From Cytophagaceae bacterium (lineage in GTDB: Bacteria > Bacteroidota > Bacteroidia > Flavobacteriales > Flavobacteriaceae): 64,000 bases of DNA. The stretch covers positions 29,854 to 93,853 of the forward strand of contig PAUP01000046.1 in NCBI GenBank assembly GCA_002712765.1. The letters are read 5' to 3'. Positions 54,099-63,914 of the stretch are shown here, piece by piece; position 1 is the first letter of the stretch; each line of letters begins with the position of its first letter. The notes under the pieces were generated by a model, which searched no databases, was not told the origin of the DNA, and was given only the letters and a program-made list of their open reading frames with translations. Both the position numbers and the translations under genes were made by a program.

Positions 54099-54815
54099 TC
54101 AAATTAAATCAAATAAACTATCTACTGCGGGGTAGCGTTCTACGGTAAACCCTTCGGCATACTCTGTACCAATTAACCGTCCCAAATCTCTTGCCCTATA
54201 GTGAATACTATCTTTAAAATTTGCACTAGAAATAGGTGTTTGGTCTTCTTTAGAGTTTGGGTCGTAAAACTGACTGCTGTACGCAAATACAGCTTCTTGT
54301 TTCTTTGCAATAAAACCTGAAACATCCACTACGACATCGGGCTCAATATTTTTCCATTGGATATAATGATATACGTACTTGGGACGCCATTTTTGCTGAA
54401 CATCTCCATTTACAGTAGTTTGAATTTTTTCTAAACCACTTAAAAAACAGGCATCACTCGCAAGCTTACTGCCTTTACCGTGATCGATATGGCGGTCTGT
54501 AATGGCATTGCACAAAACAATATCGGGGGTGTAGCTACGGATCACCTCAATGATTTTTATCAAATTTTCTGGAGTATGCTGAAAAAAGCCATCGGCTATA
54601 GCAATGTTCTCTCTAACTTTGACCCCTAATATAGCAGCAGCCGCGGCGGCTTCTTTGGCCCGTATTTCGGGAGTACCCCGTGTTCCCAACTCGCCTCTAG
54701 TTAGATCGAGTATGCCTACTTTTTTGCCATGGGCAATCTCTTTGGCTAGGGTCGCTCCACAGCCCAATTCTACATCATCGGGATGTGCCCCAATAGCGAG
54801 TATGTCTAATTTCAT
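54099..54815 (-). CDS. bshB1: bacillithiol biosynthesis deacetylase BshB1
   Basis: PIG-L/LmbE-type zinc deacetylase, 238 residues, which removes the acetyl group from GlcNAc-malate to give GlcN-malate, the second step of bacillithiol synthesis. The zinc motif AHPDDVELGCG (residues about 9-19) and the later histidines in TDRHIDHGKGS are present; the C-terminal block SIHYRARDLGRLIGTEYAEGF is characteristic of BshB1. It lies 10 bp after a PLP-dependent C-S enzyme, so thiol and cysteine metabolism are linked in one transcript. bshA and bshC are not in the window. Confidence 0.93.
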   Translation of the reverse strand: MKLDILAIGAHPDDVELGCGATLAKEIAHGKKVGILDLTRGELGTRGTPEIRAKEAAAAAAILGVKVRENIAIADGFFQHTPENLIKIIEVIRSYTPDIVLCNAITDRHIDHGKGSKLASDACFLSGLEKIQTTVNGDVQQKWRPKYVYHYIQWKNIEPDVVVDVSGFIAKKQEAVFAYSSQFYDPNSKEDQTPISSANFKDSIHYRARDLGRLIGTEYAEGFTVERYPAVDSLFDLI

Positions 54816-54825
54816 TGTCTATTTT

Positions 54826-56013
54826 TTAGTGAAGCACTGATTTTTTTTTCTTTTTGGCTTTGCTCGAAACTTTGGACAAGGCTTGCTTAATATCCTGTTT
54901 TAAGTCTTTTACCTGTTCTATCCCCACCGAAAATCGAATCAAACCTTCAGAAATACCTTGTTTTTTGCGCTCTTCTTCACCTAGTAAAAAATGTGAAGTT
55001 TGGGCAGGATTAAGCATGGTACTCTCTACTCCCGCAAGACTCATAGAGGGTTTGATCAAACGCAGGGCTTTTTGAAATGCCTCTGGGTCGATATTGGCCG
55101 CTAATTCAAAAGACATCATCCCGCCAAATCCTTTCATCTGTGCCTTGGCCAACAAGTGATCTGTATGAGTGGTAAGACCAGGGTAATACACGGTGTCGAT
55201 ACCGTCTAAAGCATCTAACCATTTGGCCAATTTCATCGCATTTTTATTCTGCTTTTTTACTCTGATACCCATGGTTTTCATACTGCGCTCTAACAACCAA
55301 ACGGTAAGATCACTTAAACTACCTCCTAGGTTTTTGGCAAGATTCCAAATCTGCTCAATATGAGCTTTACTGGCTACCACCGCCCCGGCACATATATCAC
55401 TATGGCCACCCATATATTTGGTCGCGCTGTGGATGACAATATCTACGCCAAACTTTAACGGCTGTTGATTAATAGGAGAAGCAAAGGTATTATCGATCAT
55501 CGTCACTATACCTTTTGACTTAGCCAGTTGGGTCACCATATGAAGATCGGTGATGGTCATTAGTGGGTTTGATGGTGTCTCTATATAGATCACTTTGGTA
55601 TTGTCTTGAAGCGCTTTCGCGAAAGCATCTGCTCCCAAACCATCTGTAAACGTATAAGAGATATTGTATTTTTCAAACTCTTCAACGACCAGATTATAAG
55701 TACCCCCATAAAGCGTTTTTTGTAAAACGACATGATCTCCGGCATTGAGAAAGGCGAGTAATGTAGTGCTTACCGCAGCCATACCACTACCAAAAATAAG
55801 CGCATCTTCTCCACCTTCTAAAGCGGCGATTTTTTTGCTAAGCCCTTCTTGATTGGGCGTATTAAAATACCTGGGGTAACGTTTAACATCGACATCCATA
55901 AAGGCATATGACGACGATAAATAAATGGGAGAAACTGCTCCTTGGTATTGTTCATCTTTGAGTTCTCCAGTATGGGTGCAGATCGTATTGACCCCTAAGT
56001 TCTTGGCTTTCAT
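54826..56013 (-). CDS. PLP-dependent trans-sulfuration enzyme (cystathionine/methionine gamma-lyase type)
   Basis: A 395-residue fold-type I PLP enzyme of the Cys/Met metabolism family, start at 56013. Landmarks: NTICTHTGE opening, the phosphate loop SGMAAVSTTLLAFL, YIETPSNPLMTITD, and the PLP lysine in DIVIHSATKYMGGHSD. The final residues are a poly-lysine tail. It could be a cystathionine gamma-synthase, a cystathionine lyase or a methionine gamma-lyase; the motifs do not decide. The following bshB1 gene suggests a role in supplying or recycling cysteine for bacillithiol. A palindrome copy at 55613 gives DAFAKAL. Confidence 0.88.
   Translation of the reverse strand: MKAKNLGVNTICTHTGELKDEQYQGAVSPIYLSSSYAFMDVDVKRYPRYFNTPNQEGLSKKIAALEGGEDALIFGSGMAAVSTTLLAFLNAGDHVVLQKTLYGGTYNLVVEEFEKYNISYTFTDGLGADAFAKALQDNTKVIYIETPSNPLMTITDLHMVTQLAKSKGIVTMIDNTFASPINQQPLKFGVDIVIHSATKYMGGHSDICAGAVVASKAHIEQIWNLAKNLGGSLSDLTVWLLERSMKTMGIRVKKQNKNAMKLAKWLDALDGIDTVYYPGLTTHTDHLLAKAQMKGFGGMMSFELAANIDPEAFQKALRLIKPSMSLAGVESTMLNPAQTSHFLLGEEERKKQGISEGLIRFSVGIEQVKDLKQDIKQALSKVSSKAKKKKKSVLH
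55613..55626. repeat. palindrome GCTTTCGCGAAAGC, in trans-sulfuration gene
   Basis: Perfect copy, read as AFAKA. Confidence 0.95.
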
Positions 56014-56165
56014 ATGGCTTGTTATTTCTAGTCTAAAAATACAAATAATCACTATAGCCTACCTCATATCCTACAGTATTTCGAAAAGGTTTTATTTTGT
56101 ATTTACAGTATTTTCTGTCGAGAATGATATCATACTTTTACCCGAAGTACCTACCTTTATAGGAT

Positions 56166-57395
56166 ATGAAATTGATAACAAATATTCATCAATTGTTGGT
56201 TACTGGTAGCTTTGATACTCCTGTAGCTGGGGCCGCTTTAAAGCAAATGCCGTATATAGAAAATGCCTTTTTGCTCATAGATCAAGACCGTATCTACGAC
56301 TATGGCACTATGGAAGATATGCATCCCATTGCCGTAGATGAAGTCATTGATGCTACAGGGCAAATCGTCTTGCCCATGTGGTGTGACTCTCATACGCATC
56401 TGGTGTATGCCCAAGGCCGAGAAAAAGAATTTGTAGATCGCATCAATGGTTTGTCCTATCAAGAAATTGCTGCTCGTGGTGGAGGTATTTTAAACAGCGC
56501 CAAAAAATTGCGCGAGATGGATATGGAACCCTTGTATGAAGCTGCCGCCTCGAGACTCGAGCAACTTATTGCTTTGGGCACCGGCGCTATTGAGATAAAA
56601 TCTGGGTATGGGTTGAGTCTAGCCGCCGAGGGCAAAATGCTCGAGGTTATAGCGAGACTCAAATCTAATTTTAATATTCCTATTAAGGCCACCTTATTGG
56701 CTGCACATGCTATACCAGAAGCTTATGCCACAAATCGAGAAGGCTATATTGAGTGTATAGCAAAGGAGATGATTCCCGCTTTCGCGAAAGCAAAACGTTG
56801 CGACTTTATCGATATATTTTGTGAATCTGGCTATTTTACTGTAGCCGAATTACACACCATATTAGCAGCTGGAGTAGCTCACGGTTTGCGCCCTAAAGTT
56901 CATGTAAATCAATTTAACGCTATTGGCGGCGTCGCTGCTGCTGTCTCTCATAATGCGCTTAGTGTAGACCACTTAGAACAACTCACACAAGAAGATATCA
57001 AAGCCTTGCAAGGCTCACAAACCATTGCTGTTGCACTGCCCGGCTGTTCGTTTTTTTTAGGTATTCCCTACACGCCAGCGAGGCGTATTATTGACGCTGG
57101 TCTTCCCATCGCTATTGCCAGTGATTTTAATCCTGGCTCGGCGCCTAGTGGCAATATGAATTTTGTGGTTTCTCAAGCCTGTATCAATTTAAAAATGACC
57201 CCAGCCGAGGCCATACTTGCCGCTACTATCAACGGGGCTTTTGCTATGGATGTAGCACAAGAGACTGGTAGTATTACCAAAAATAAAAAAGCCAATTTGA
57301 TTATGACTCCAAAGCTGTCTTCGTATCAGGCCATCCCATATCATTTTGGACAGCATCAAATAGCCCAATTAATCATTAATGGTGAATTCGTATAA
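56166..57395 (+). CDS. hutI: imidazolonepropionase
   Basis: Third step of histidine breakdown: hydrolyses imidazolone-5-propionate to formiminoglutamate. 409 residues, amidohydrolase fold. Metal and substrate motifs: DSHTHLVYAQGRE, then GLSYQEIAARGGGI, ALGTGAIEIKSGYGL, HVNQFNAIGG, and ASDFNPGSAPS. A palindrome copy at 56778 gives PAFAKAK. It is followed after 2 bp by an unknown gene and then by the formimidoylglutamase-like gene, so a partial hut operon is present; hutH and hutU are not in the window. Confidence 0.95.
   Translation: MKLITNIHQLLVTGSFDTPVAGAALKQMPYIENAFLLIDQDRIYDYGTMEDMHPIAVDEVIDATGQIVLPMWCDSHTHLVYAQGREKEFVDRINGLSYQEIAARGGGILNSAKKLREMDMEPLYEAAASRLEQLIALGTGAIEIKSGYGLSLAAEGKMLEVIARLKSNFNIPIKATLLAAHAIPEAYATNREGYIECIAKEMIPAFAKAKRCDFIDIFCESGYFTVAELHTILAAGVAHGLRPKVHVNQFNAIGGVAAAVSHNALSVDHLEQLTQEDIKALQGSQTIAVALPGCSFFLGIPYTPARRIIDAGLPIAIASDFNPGSAPSGNMNFVVSQACINLKMTPAEAILAATINGAFAMDVAQETGSITKNKKANLIMTPKLSSYQAIPYHFGQHQIAQLIINGEFV
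56778..56791. repeat. palindrome GCTTTCGCGAAAGC, in hutI
   Basis: Perfect copy, read as AFAKA. Confidence 0.95.
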
Positions 57396-57397
57396 GT

Positions 57398-57964
57398 ATG
57401 TTACCCAATTTTAGAATCGCTGAAGCTGGAACTGTTTCTGACCTGTTTAGAAAAAAAGATATTGATACTTTTTATGCCGCCGCGCGTCATATTCACAACC
57501 TTCCTTATGGGCGCATCAAACGCCCTAGTAAACCGCATACCGTTATTACCGAGGGCAAAGGCACTTGCTCTACCAAACACAGCTGTTTAAAGCTGCTAGC
57601 CGAAGAAAATAATATTAACAGTATCGAATTAAACATGGCCATTTTTGCCCTAAACGCTCAAAATACACCTCAAGCCAAAAAGATACTTGAGACCTACCGC
57701 TTGCCTTATCTTTTGGAAGCACATGTTTATTTGAGTTATGCAGGCGAACGTTACGATCTTACTCACCCCGATACCTCGGCCAAGCCATGGGAAAAAGATG
57801 TTTTGATAGAAATCGCCATTGATACCGATCAAATTGGAGATTGGAAAAAGCAGTACCACCAATCGGTCTTAGAAGAATGGCTCAAAAGAGATCAATTAGA
57901 CTATACCTTAGAGGAACTCTGGCGTATTCGTGAAAACTGTATTGCAGCGTTGGAAGATTCATAG
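57398..57964 (+). CDS. conserved protein in the hut cluster, unknown function
   Basis: A 188-residue soluble protein starting 2 bp after hutI. It contains a striking cysteine motif, EGKGTCSTKHSCLKLLAEE (around residues 50-68), which with a later His (EAHVYLSY) and Asp (RYDLTHPD) recalls the Cys-His-Asp order of transglutaminase-like proteins. There is no signal peptide. It may be a hut accessory enzyme or an unrelated passenger. I do not recognise a named family, so no function is assigned. Confidence 0.75.
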   Translation: MLPNFRIAEAGTVSDLFRKKDIDTFYAAARHIHNLPYGRIKRPSKPHTVITEGKGTCSTKHSCLKLLAEENNINSIELNMAIFALNAQNTPQAKKILETYRLPYLLEAHVYLSYAGERYDLTHPDTSAKPWEKDVLIEIAIDTDQIGDWKKQYHQSVLEEWLKRDQLDYTLEELWRIRENCIAALEDS

Positions 57965-58036
57965 TGTATATTTTATATAATCATTCAAAAATTGCGATCT
58001 TTAGGTCTAATTGTTGACCCTCTACTACCCTATCGC

Positions 58037-59032
58037 ATGATTCATCTTCAATATGCCAACGCCACCGATATACTTGCAAAAACCGCACTGCGCGAAGGAG
58101 AGACCAAACTAGGTGAGCAATTTGAATACCTCACCGCGCTAGAAGACCTGAGAGATAGCACTGCAACCTATGTGGTTTTTGGAATAGAAGAAGATATAGG
58201 TGTGCAGGCTAATTTTGGTAAAAAGGGTACGGCTAAGGCCTGGGGTGCTTTTTTGAACACCTTTGTTAACCTTCAATACAACAGATATACCCATAAAAAC
58301 ATCATTCTTTTGGGTTCAATCAAAGTTGTGCCCAGTGAACCCATCAACAAAAACACACCCAAGCAGTCATTGGGTGACATTGTAGATCGCATCGACAAAA
58401 TGGTATCACAAGTGGTAAGCGCTGTGGTGCGTGCCAATAAAATCCCGATTATAATAGGTGGAGGACATAACAATGCCTTTGGAAATATCAAAGGTGTATC
58501 TCTGGCCAAAAACAACCCAATAAATGTTATCAATATTGACGCCCATACCGATTTAAGACCTTTGGACTACCGTCATAGCGGGAATGGTTTTAGTGCGGCC
58601 TATCGGCAAGATGACCAACGCTACTTGGAGCTGTATAGCATCTTTGGACTACATGCCAATTACACATCTCAGGCCATTTTTGATTGGATGGACCAGCGCC
58701 CCCAACAAATAGAATATAAATTATTTGAAGACATTACTAACGAGACCGATGCTCTGCATGTGTTTAAAACCATGATTTCTAAATTGCAAAATGCTGCCAT
58801 AGGTTTAGAGCTTGATTGTGATGCTATACAAGACTTTCCAACTAGTGCTCAAACTCCTAGTGGTTTTGCGCTCAATACGATCCGAAAATGTGTCACCCTA
58901 GCTGCTTCGCTCCCTCAAATCGCCTATTTTCACCTTTGTGAAGCAGCGCCTACAAAAATGACCAGTGGGCAGGTGGGTAAGGCATTGAGTTATTTGGTTT
59001 CCGATTTTATTCGCGCTCATGATAAACATTAG
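58037..59032 (+). CDS. hutG: formimidoylglutamase-like arginase-family hydrolase
   Basis: Ureohydrolase-fold enzyme, 331 residues from the ATG at 58037 (a TTG in frame at 57992 is the alternative). The manganese site is present: GGGHNNAFG, NIDAHTDLRP and ELDCDAIQ. In this setting (downstream of hutI) it most likely hydrolyses N-formimidoyl-glutamate to glutamate and formamide, the last step of histidine breakdown, but agmatinase or arginase activity cannot be excluded from sequence alone. Its 3' end overlaps the acetyltransferase gene by 14 bp. Confidence 0.85.
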   Translation: MIHLQYANATDILAKTALREGETKLGEQFEYLTALEDLRDSTATYVVFGIEEDIGVQANFGKKGTAKAWGAFLNTFVNLQYNRYTHKNIILLGSIKVVPSEPINKNTPKQSLGDIVDRIDKMVSQVVSAVVRANKIPIIIGGGHNNAFGNIKGVSLAKNNPINVINIDAHTDLRPLDYRHSGNGFSAAYRQDDQRYLELYSIFGLHANYTSQAIFDWMDQRPQQIEYKLFEDITNETDALHVFKTMISKLQNAAIGLELDCDAIQDFPTSAQTPSGFALNTIRKCVTLAASLPQIAYFHLCEAAPTKMTSGQVGKALSYLVSDFIRAHDKH

Positions 59033-59477
59033 ACCCTTTCAAAAAACAGATGCCGCTGTCTTTAAAGCGCTCAATATCGCTTGGTTAGAGAAGTATTTTT
59101 ATGTCGAAGCCTACGATCGTGAAGTTTTGAGTCATCCCAAAAAATATATACTAGACAAAGGCGGCTATATTTTTATGGTTGATTATAAGGGAGACACTAT
59201 AGGTACTATGGCTTTGCTCAAACATCCTAACGAGATCTATGAGTTTACCAAAATGGCAGTTGCTCCCGATCTACAAGGATTGGGGATAGGACAAAAAATG
59301 ATGGCCTATGTGATTGCTTTCGCGAAAGCGCAAGACTTAAAAGGCCTTATACTCTACTCCAACACCAAATTAGAAAATGCTATTTACATCTATAGAAAAT
59401 ACGGATTTATCGAGATCCCTCAAGAACAAGAGGTCATCTATAAACGAAGTAATATTAAAATGAAATATCCACTATAA
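59019..59477 (+). CDS. GNAT-family N-acetyltransferase
   Basis: A 152-residue acetyl-CoA-dependent transferase. Motif A reads MAVAPDLQGLGIGQKMMAYV with the pyrophosphate loop QGLGIGQ; motif B is LYSNTKLENAIYIYRKYGF. It overlaps the hutG-like gene by 14 bp and so is translationally coupled to it. The substrate is unknown; it could be an amino acid or amine from the same pathway. A palindrome copy at 59316 gives IAFAKAQ. Confidence 0.88.
   Translation: MINIRPFQKTDAAVFKALNIAWLEKYFYVEAYDREVLSHPKKYILDKGGYIFMVDYKGDTIGTMALLKHPNEIYEFTKMAVAPDLQGLGIGQKMMAYVIAFAKAQDLKGLILYSNTKLENAIYIYRKYGFIEIPQEQEVIYKRSNIKMKYPL
59316..59329. repeat. palindrome GCTTTCGCGAAAGC, in GNAT gene
   Basis: Perfect copy, read as AFAKA. 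Confidence 0.95.
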
Positions 59478-59486
59478 CCACAAACT

Positions 59487-60293
59487 ATGAAAAAGACGAT
59501 CCTTTTGGCAATAATACCCCTATGCCTATTAAACAGTTGTAAAGAAAAAGAAACCAAAACCGAAGTAGATCAAGTAACCTCAGAAATGAGTACAGAAGCC
59601 GAGGCTACAACGGTAGAAACAGGTTTTGAAATTATTCCGATTTCTCACGGAACCCTCGTCTTAAAATGGGATGATGCCACCATTTATATCGATCCAGTAG
59701 GAGGTAAAAAAGCCTTTGACGGCCAAGCCGATCCCGATGTGATACTCATTACCGATATACATGGAGATCATCTCAACAAAGCGACCTTAGATAGCCTACC
59801 TACAACAAACACCTCATTTATTGTCCCTAAAGCCGTAGCGCAAGAATTGGGCGAAGCATACAGCCCACAAACAACTATTCTTGACAATGGGGCTCAGATC
59901 GAAAAGCTTGGCTTTACTATCGAAGCCATCCCGATGTACAATCTTAGAGAAGAAGCGCTCAAATTTCACCCAAAAGGTCGCGGCAATGGATATGTGATTT
60001 CCAAAGGCGGCAAACGCGTCTACGTCTCTGGTGACACAGAAGACATACCAGAAATGCGTCAGTTGGAAAATATTGATATTGCTTTTGTTTGTATGAACCT
60101 ACCCTATACCATGCCTGTAGAAAGTGCCGCAGATGCCGTGATTGCCTTTGAGCCAGATACTGTGCTGCCCTATCACTATCGGGGCACTCAAGGCCTTAGC
60201 GATGTTCAAGCCTTTAAAAACAAGGTCAATCAAGCCAAGCCCGAGATTGATGTCTTAGTATTGGATTGGTACGAAAACGCCCAAAACAACTAA
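59487..60293 (+). CDS. metallo-beta-lactamase-fold lipoprotein (UlaG-like)
   Basis: A 268-residue predicted lipoprotein; lipobox LLNSC after MKKTILLAIIPLC. The MBL metal motif is ITDIHGDHLN (HxxxH variant with Asp-His), with HGTLVLKWDDATIYIDPV before it and a later His in VLPYHYRG. UlaG-like enzymes hydrolyse lactones or act as nucleases, but exported forms are poorly known. It is last in the rightward hut cluster, 9 bp after the GNAT gene, and is followed by a strong terminator. Confidence 0.83.
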   Translation: MKKTILLAIIPLCLLNSCKEKETKTEVDQVTSEMSTEAEATTVETGFEIIPISHGTLVLKWDDATIYIDPVGGKKAFDGQADPDVILITDIHGDHLNKATLDSLPTTNTSFIVPKAVAQELGEAYSPQTTILDNGAQIEKLGFTIEAIPMYNLREEALKFHPKGRGNGYVISKGGKRVYVSGDTEDIPEMRQLENIDIAFVCMNLPYTMPVESAADAVIAFEPDTVLPYHYRGTQGLSDVQAFKNKVNQAKPEIDVLVLDWYENAQNN

Positions 60294-60314
60294 CACTAGA
60301 TGTAGCTAAAAAAG

Positions 60315-60351
60315 AAACCCCGTGATAGGCATTCCTATCACGGGGTTTTTA
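60315..60351 (+). terminator. terminator of the hut-cluster transcript
   Basis: AAACCCCGTGATAGG pairs with CCTATCACGGGGTTT around a 4-nt loop, followed by a T run. Could also act on the opposing coiled-coil gene. Confidence 0.92.
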
Positions 60352-60368
60352 CTTATTTATGATTGCGT

Positions 60369-61250
60369 TTACTTTAGGGTAAATGAGGTTTGTGCAATAA
60401 GCGCTGGACCATCAAAAACGTTGACATTATAAACACCTGCCTCAAAATCTCCGTCTATAGGAGGAATATTTTCACAAATATCCAAGGCTTGATTTTCATA
60501 AAAGAATTTTGATATGGTACTGTAGGTCAATTGCCCCTCTTCATAGGTTAGTGTTTTGTTATCGCCTAACACGCGTTTTCTAGGGTCTATGACCTGTACA
60601 TACAAGATGCGATCACCAGCTTCGGCCAGACGGTTTTGAGGCACGGTATAACAAGCTCTAATTTTGTCAACACGTCTCGCTCTCGCATTTTCTACGAGCT
60701 TCCCAGAAGAGCGCTCTATGACGCCTACAGCCTTAAGCTTGTTTGCCGCTAAGGCAGCACCTAGTGACACACGCTCGGCAAGTTTATCATTTTCTATACT
60801 TAAACTATCGCCTTTTCCTCTTTGTACTTCGAGCTCATAGGTCGTACTATCAACACGCATGGCCAGCAATTGATTACTCCCGCGCAAACTATCGTTTTGG
60901 GCAAAGAGAAAATCGCGCTCTTTACGCAGTTTAAACACTTCGGTTCGATATTTTCCTAAACTCGCTATAGTAGCGTCTTTGGCATCAATATCTGTGATGA
61001 GTTGCTGGATGCGATCCCGAGCGTCGTTAAGCTCTGTATCTTTTAAATTATTTTCTTCAATGACCACATCGTATTTGTCTACCATCTCTTTAAGATCGGC
61101 AAGGACGACATTCTTTTCTTGTGTCAATTGTGATTTGGTATCCTTTTCCTGATTGTATAGTTTAACAGCAAAGGCACCAGCCACGACCAAGAGTACCGCC
61201 AAAATACCTGTGATGATCTTGATTCCGTTATTATTATTCTCGTTTTCCAT
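60369..61250 (-). CDS. single-pass membrane coiled-coil protein, unknown function
   Basis: A 293-residue protein with one N-terminal membrane helix (about 9-29, IKIITGILAVLLVVAGAFAV) and about 130 residues of coiled coil (KEMVDKYDVVIEENN through ELEVQRGKGDSLSIENDK), then a C-terminal beta domain (about 165-293) with YVQVIDPRKRVLG. Such proteins are sometimes loosely labelled as chromosome-partition proteins, without evidence; I saw no ParA or SMC motif. It probably faces the periplasm. A consensus -7 box abutting a palindrome copy lies just upstream. Confidence 0.75.
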   Translation of the reverse strand: MENENNNNGIKIITGILAVLLVVAGAFAVKLYNQEKDTKSQLTQEKNVVLADLKEMVDKYDVVIEENNLKDTELNDARDRIQQLITDIDAKDATIASLGKYRTEVFKLRKERDFLFAQNDSLRGSNQLLAMRVDSTTYELEVQRGKGDSLSIENDKLAERVSLGAALAANKLKAVGVIERSSGKLVENARARRVDKIRACYTVPQNRLAEAGDRILYVQVIDPRKRVLGDNKTLTYEEGQLTYSTISKFFYENQALDICENIPPIDGDFEAGVYNVNVFDGPALIAQTSFTLK

Positions 61251-61313
61251 GATATTTAAAAATTGTTTAATGGTTATACGTTAAAACGCCCAATATTGGA
61301 TTATGGTGTATTC

Positions 61314-61327
61314 GCTTTCGCGAAAGC
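61314..61327. repeat. palindrome GCTTTCGCGAAAGC, intergenic
   Basis: Perfect copy touching the -7 box of the coiled-coil gene. Confidence 0.95.
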
Positions 61328-61334
61328 AAACATA
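61327..61334 (-). promoter_or_regulatory. -7 box of the coiled-coil gene, abutting a palindrome
   Basis: On the minus strand TATGTTTG matches TAnnTTTG exactly. Its last base is also the first base of the palindrome (61327-61314), so the start of transcription would fall inside the palindrome. No TTG at -33. Confidence 0.5.
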
Positions 61335-61436
61335 TTTAATCTTCATTTAACATTACTACAGATAAGGTATTAAAAATGAAGACGGCATAAAACTCAAATC
61401 TTTCCCAAAATACTTAAGACGGTGTTAAATCTAATT

Positions 61437-61463
61437 TTGTTTTATACTTTTTAAATATCTTTA
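61437..61463 (+). promoter_or_regulatory. candidate promoter of the internalin-like lipoprotein gene
   Basis: TTG (61437-61439), 16-bp spacer, TATCTTTA (61456-61463), one base off the consensus and one base shorter than the usual spacer; ATG at 61479. Confidence 0.4.
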
Positions 61464-61478
61464 AACAAAATAGAATAC

Positions 61479-62117
61479 ATGAGTTCATTTATCCGAATTT
61501 TACTAGTGGTATGTATTTGTTGGTCTTGCTCTTCTGATGAGCAAGAGCCTACCATGGTCACCCCAACAGAGCGGCGCACCACAATTCCAGATCCAGCATT
61601 TGAACAGGCCCTAATTGATCTTGGGATAGATAACGAATTAGACGGAACGGTCCTGACATCCCGTCTTGAAGGAGAAACTACACTCTTATTGGCCGATAAA
61701 AATATTAGCAATCTCACAGGTATTGCCGATTTTGTAGACCTAGAAAATATTAGAGCAAGCAATAATCCTATTACCACTGTGGATGTATCGCGCAATACTA
61801 CCCTGCTCTTTATCAAACTTGAAAATACCCCACTAAGCAGTATTAATGTTTCTAATTTGACAGCGCTAGAAAAGTTAGAACTAGGCGGAAGCGCGCTTCA
61901 AAATATAGATCTCAGCAATAATGCCAAATTACAATTGTTTGATGCAGACAATACATCACTGAGCAGCCTTGATGTTTCTCAAAACCCAGAACTCTTTACC
62001 CTTGATGTAAGAAATACAGCCCTGAACTGTATACAAGTAAGCGACGATCAATTAGAAAATACACCCCTTAACTGGACAATAGACGATACTACCACACTAA
62101 ATACCACATGCAATTAA
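61479..62117 (+). CDS. LRR lipoprotein, internalin-like repeats
   Basis: A 212-residue predicted lipoprotein (lipobox CWSCSSDEQ). After an N-terminal segment (IPDPAFEQALIDLGIDNELDG, the usual cap of Flavobacteriaceae LRR proteins) come about five degenerate 20- to 22-residue repeats of the form LxxLxxNxxLxxLDVSxNxx. These differ from the 24-residue plant-type repeats of the protein at 21566. A cysteine pair (ALNCIQV and NTTCN) may close the C-terminus. It is likely surface-exposed and ligand-binding. A terminator follows. Confidence 0.83.
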   Translation: MSSFIRILLVVCICWSCSSDEQEPTMVTPTERRTTIPDPAFEQALIDLGIDNELDGTVLTSRLEGETTLLLADKNISNLTGIADFVDLENIRASNNPITTVDVSRNTTLLFIKLENTPLSSINVSNLTALEKLELGGSALQNIDLSNNAKLQLFDADNTSLSSLDVSQNPELFTLDVRNTALNCIQVSDDQLENTPLNWTIDDTTTLNTTCN

Positions 62118-62145
62118 ATCCTAAAAAATAACCCACCGAATGCAT

Positions 62146-62180
62146 CAAAAAAAAGCGGCCTTTATGTGCCGCTTTTTTTT
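62146..62180 (+). terminator. terminator between the LRR lipoprotein and guaB
   Basis: AAAAAGCGGC pairs with GCCGCTTTTT around an 8-nt loop, with long A and T tracts. Serves both convergent genes. Confidence 0.9.
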
Positions 62181-62199
62181 TATGGGTCTAACTTCTTGT

Positions 62200-63711
<1,512 letters not shown>

Positions 63712-63718
63712 CTATTTC

Positions 63719-63732
63719 GCTTTCGCGAAAGC
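63719..63732. repeat. palindrome GCTTTCGCGAAAGC, guaB leader
   Basis: Perfect copy in the untranslated leader of guaB. Confidence 0.95.
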
Positions 63733-63771
63733 AATGCCTTACAGCTAAAGTCAATAACAATTAATTGCGTG

Positions 63772-63779
63772 CAAATATA
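63772..63779 (-). promoter_or_regulatory. -7 box of guaB
   Basis: On the minus strand TATATTTG matches TAnnTTTG exactly, about 100 bp before the guaB ATG. No clear -33 TTG. The palindrome at 63719 lies in the leader about 40 bp downstream of the box. Confidence 0.5.
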
Positions 63780-63864
63780 CGGCTAAAAAGCTTACGGCCT
63801 TGTGCTTTCTTTTTGCTGTGATCCAAAAAAACAAAACCACCGTATATAGAACAATAACAACAAC

Positions 63865-63895
63865 GACAGCTGCATAATGTAGCTGTCTCATTTTT
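63865..63895 (+). promoter_or_regulatory. hairpin with T run in the leader of the last gene
   Basis: GACAGCT pairs with AGCTGTC around a 9-nt loop and is followed by TCATTTTTT, ending about 20 bp before the ATG at 63915. It could be an attenuator or the terminator of an unseen short transcript. Confidence 0.4.
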
Positions 63896-63914
63896 TAAAA
63901 TTTAAATAAGAAGT

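Noticed and set aside
10303..59329. AFAKA as a conserved functional peptide motif
   Set aside because: The same DNA is also read as FRES and occurs between genes, so the DNA rather than the peptide is conserved.
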